Below are positions 63,650-64,000 of a stretch of 64,000 bases of DNA, piece by piece. The stretch covers positions 1 through 64,000 of the forward strand of contig NZ_JAUSUQ010000011.1 in assembly GCF_030814135.1 (NCBI RefSeq). Reading direction: 5' to 3'. Both the position numbers and the translations under genes were made by a program. This DNA is from Caldalkalibacillus uzonensis. GTDB lineage: Bacteria; Bacillota; Bacilli; Caldalkalibacillales; Caldalkalibacillaceae. A model generated the notes under the pieces. The model was not told the DNA's origin and searched no databases. It worked only from the letters and a program-made list of their open reading frames with translations. The number at the start of each line of letters is the position of its first letter. Positions within the stretch are counted from its first letter, which is position 1.

Positions 63650-63947
63650 AGTAGACGCTCCTCGTGTTCAAAAGGTTTCAGTGCTCCACACAGCACGCAA
63701 AACAAATAGAAAAATACCTTCACTACGCTATCCTTATCATACTCGAATTGGTAAGGCTTGTCATCATTGTATGCGTACAGTATGCTCGCTGTGCCTTGAA
63801 CCGAATCCGATTTCATGTTTAAAAAAATTTCTTCTCCGAAGAAGGAATGTCAAAAGTTTTATCGAACTATAAAAATATCCTAATTACACCAACCTATCTT
63901 TGTCTCATCCAGATGCAGTCACTATTTATTCCAATTAGGAGTTCCCT
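63650..63947. other. Intergenic stretch without a recognisable gene
   Basis: About 300 bp, A+T-rich toward the right. I see no convincing coding frame, terminator or repeat in it. AAATTTCTTCTCCGAAGAAG (63829-63848) contains a short CTTCTCCGAAGAAG hairpin of uncertain meaning. Confidence 0.5.
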
Positions 63948-64000
63948 ATGAACATTCCATTTATTAAAAAATACTTACAAAAATGGCACAACAAATTAAC
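63948..64000 (+). CDS. Possible start of a gene running off the window
   Basis: TTAGGAGTTCCCT precedes an ATG at 63948 that opens MNIPFIKKYLQKWHNKL and stays open to the window end. A ribosome site and 17 sense codons are suggestive but not enough to identify it. Its basic, aromatic N-terminus could suit a transposase, but that is a guess. Confidence 0.35.
   Translation, partial: MNIPFIKKYLQKWHNKL

Noticed and set aside
1-64000. CRISPR arrays or complete insertion sequences
   Set aside because: No regularly spaced repeats, cas-like genes, DDE transposase motifs or terminal inverted repeats with target duplications were seen. The frame at the right edge is too short to call a transposase.

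Overview
The window looks like chromosomal DNA of an endospore-forming Bacillaceae-type Firmicute. The evidence is a gamma-type small acid-soluble spore protein, Bacillus-style Shine-Dalgarno sequences, sigma-A promoters, many GTG/TTG starts, PerR, a Zur-box-like site, and gene order shared with Bacillus subtilis (ygzB-perR-gsaB-ygaE-ygaD-ygaC-sspE-mutY, then yfhF and yfhH). A moderately thermophilic or alkaliphilic genus such as Caldalkalibacillus would fit, but that is inference.

Layout. 1-1154: 5' end of a 16S rRNA gene (minus strand) preceded by tandem rrn promoters and seven tRNA genes (Lys, Leu, Gly, Leu, Arg, Pro, Ala in transcription order) with their own promoter. 1.3-11.3 kb: conserved core block (ygzB, perR, a PII-like c-di-AMP receptor paralogue, an SDR, glutamate-1-semialdehyde aminomutase, ygaE, ABC exporter, ntdP, sspE, mutY, yfhF). 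11.4-12.5 kb: a broken PfpI-type gene and a DUF1906 glycoside-hydrolase-like gene. 12.5-22.4 kb: a 2-hydroxyacid island with glcDF, lactate permease, the regulator lutR, lutABC and a D-2-hydroxyacid dehydrogenase; three near-identical operator-like sites link glcDF, lctP and lutABC to one repressor. 22.5-27.2 kb: glutamate synthase large subunit without a small-subunit gene beside it. 27.3-29.8 kb: yfhH, a CobW-family GTPase with a Zur-box-like site, an oxidoreductase remnant and a LysM protein.

29.8-40.1 kb is the main accessory region. It holds a LarA-family racemase, a glycerate kinase and a CdaR-type regulator, then (past alkA and a GAF gene) a minus-strand operon: APH-fold kinase, divergent enolase paralogue, 5'-truncated sugar-acid dehydratase, intact sugar-acid dehydratase and a GntR repressor. 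The enolase paralogue lacks two catalytic residues of glycolytic enolase and is fused through a deletion scar to the truncated dehydratase. The operon has a strong promoter overlapped by a doubled TATCGATA palindrome. I regard this as the best candidate here for an undescribed pathway, probably for an unusual sugar acid or phosphorylated acid.

40.2-64 kb: fumarase, a histidine phosphatase, a PrcB-like protein, amidase, TerC, an ATP-grasp protein, a GerD-like lipoprotein, the treP-treA-treR operon with two TreR operators, an EamA exporter, an ArsR/luciferase-like oxidoreductase pair, two RlmCD-type 23S rRNA methyltransferase paralogues, an amino-acid ABC transporter, a nitrilase-family hydrolase, a DUF1002 protein and diacylglycerol kinase. 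A further coding region may begin at the right edge. Most neighbouring genes end in clear rho-independent hairpins, many of them bidirectional. I saw no CRISPR array and no complete insertion sequence.
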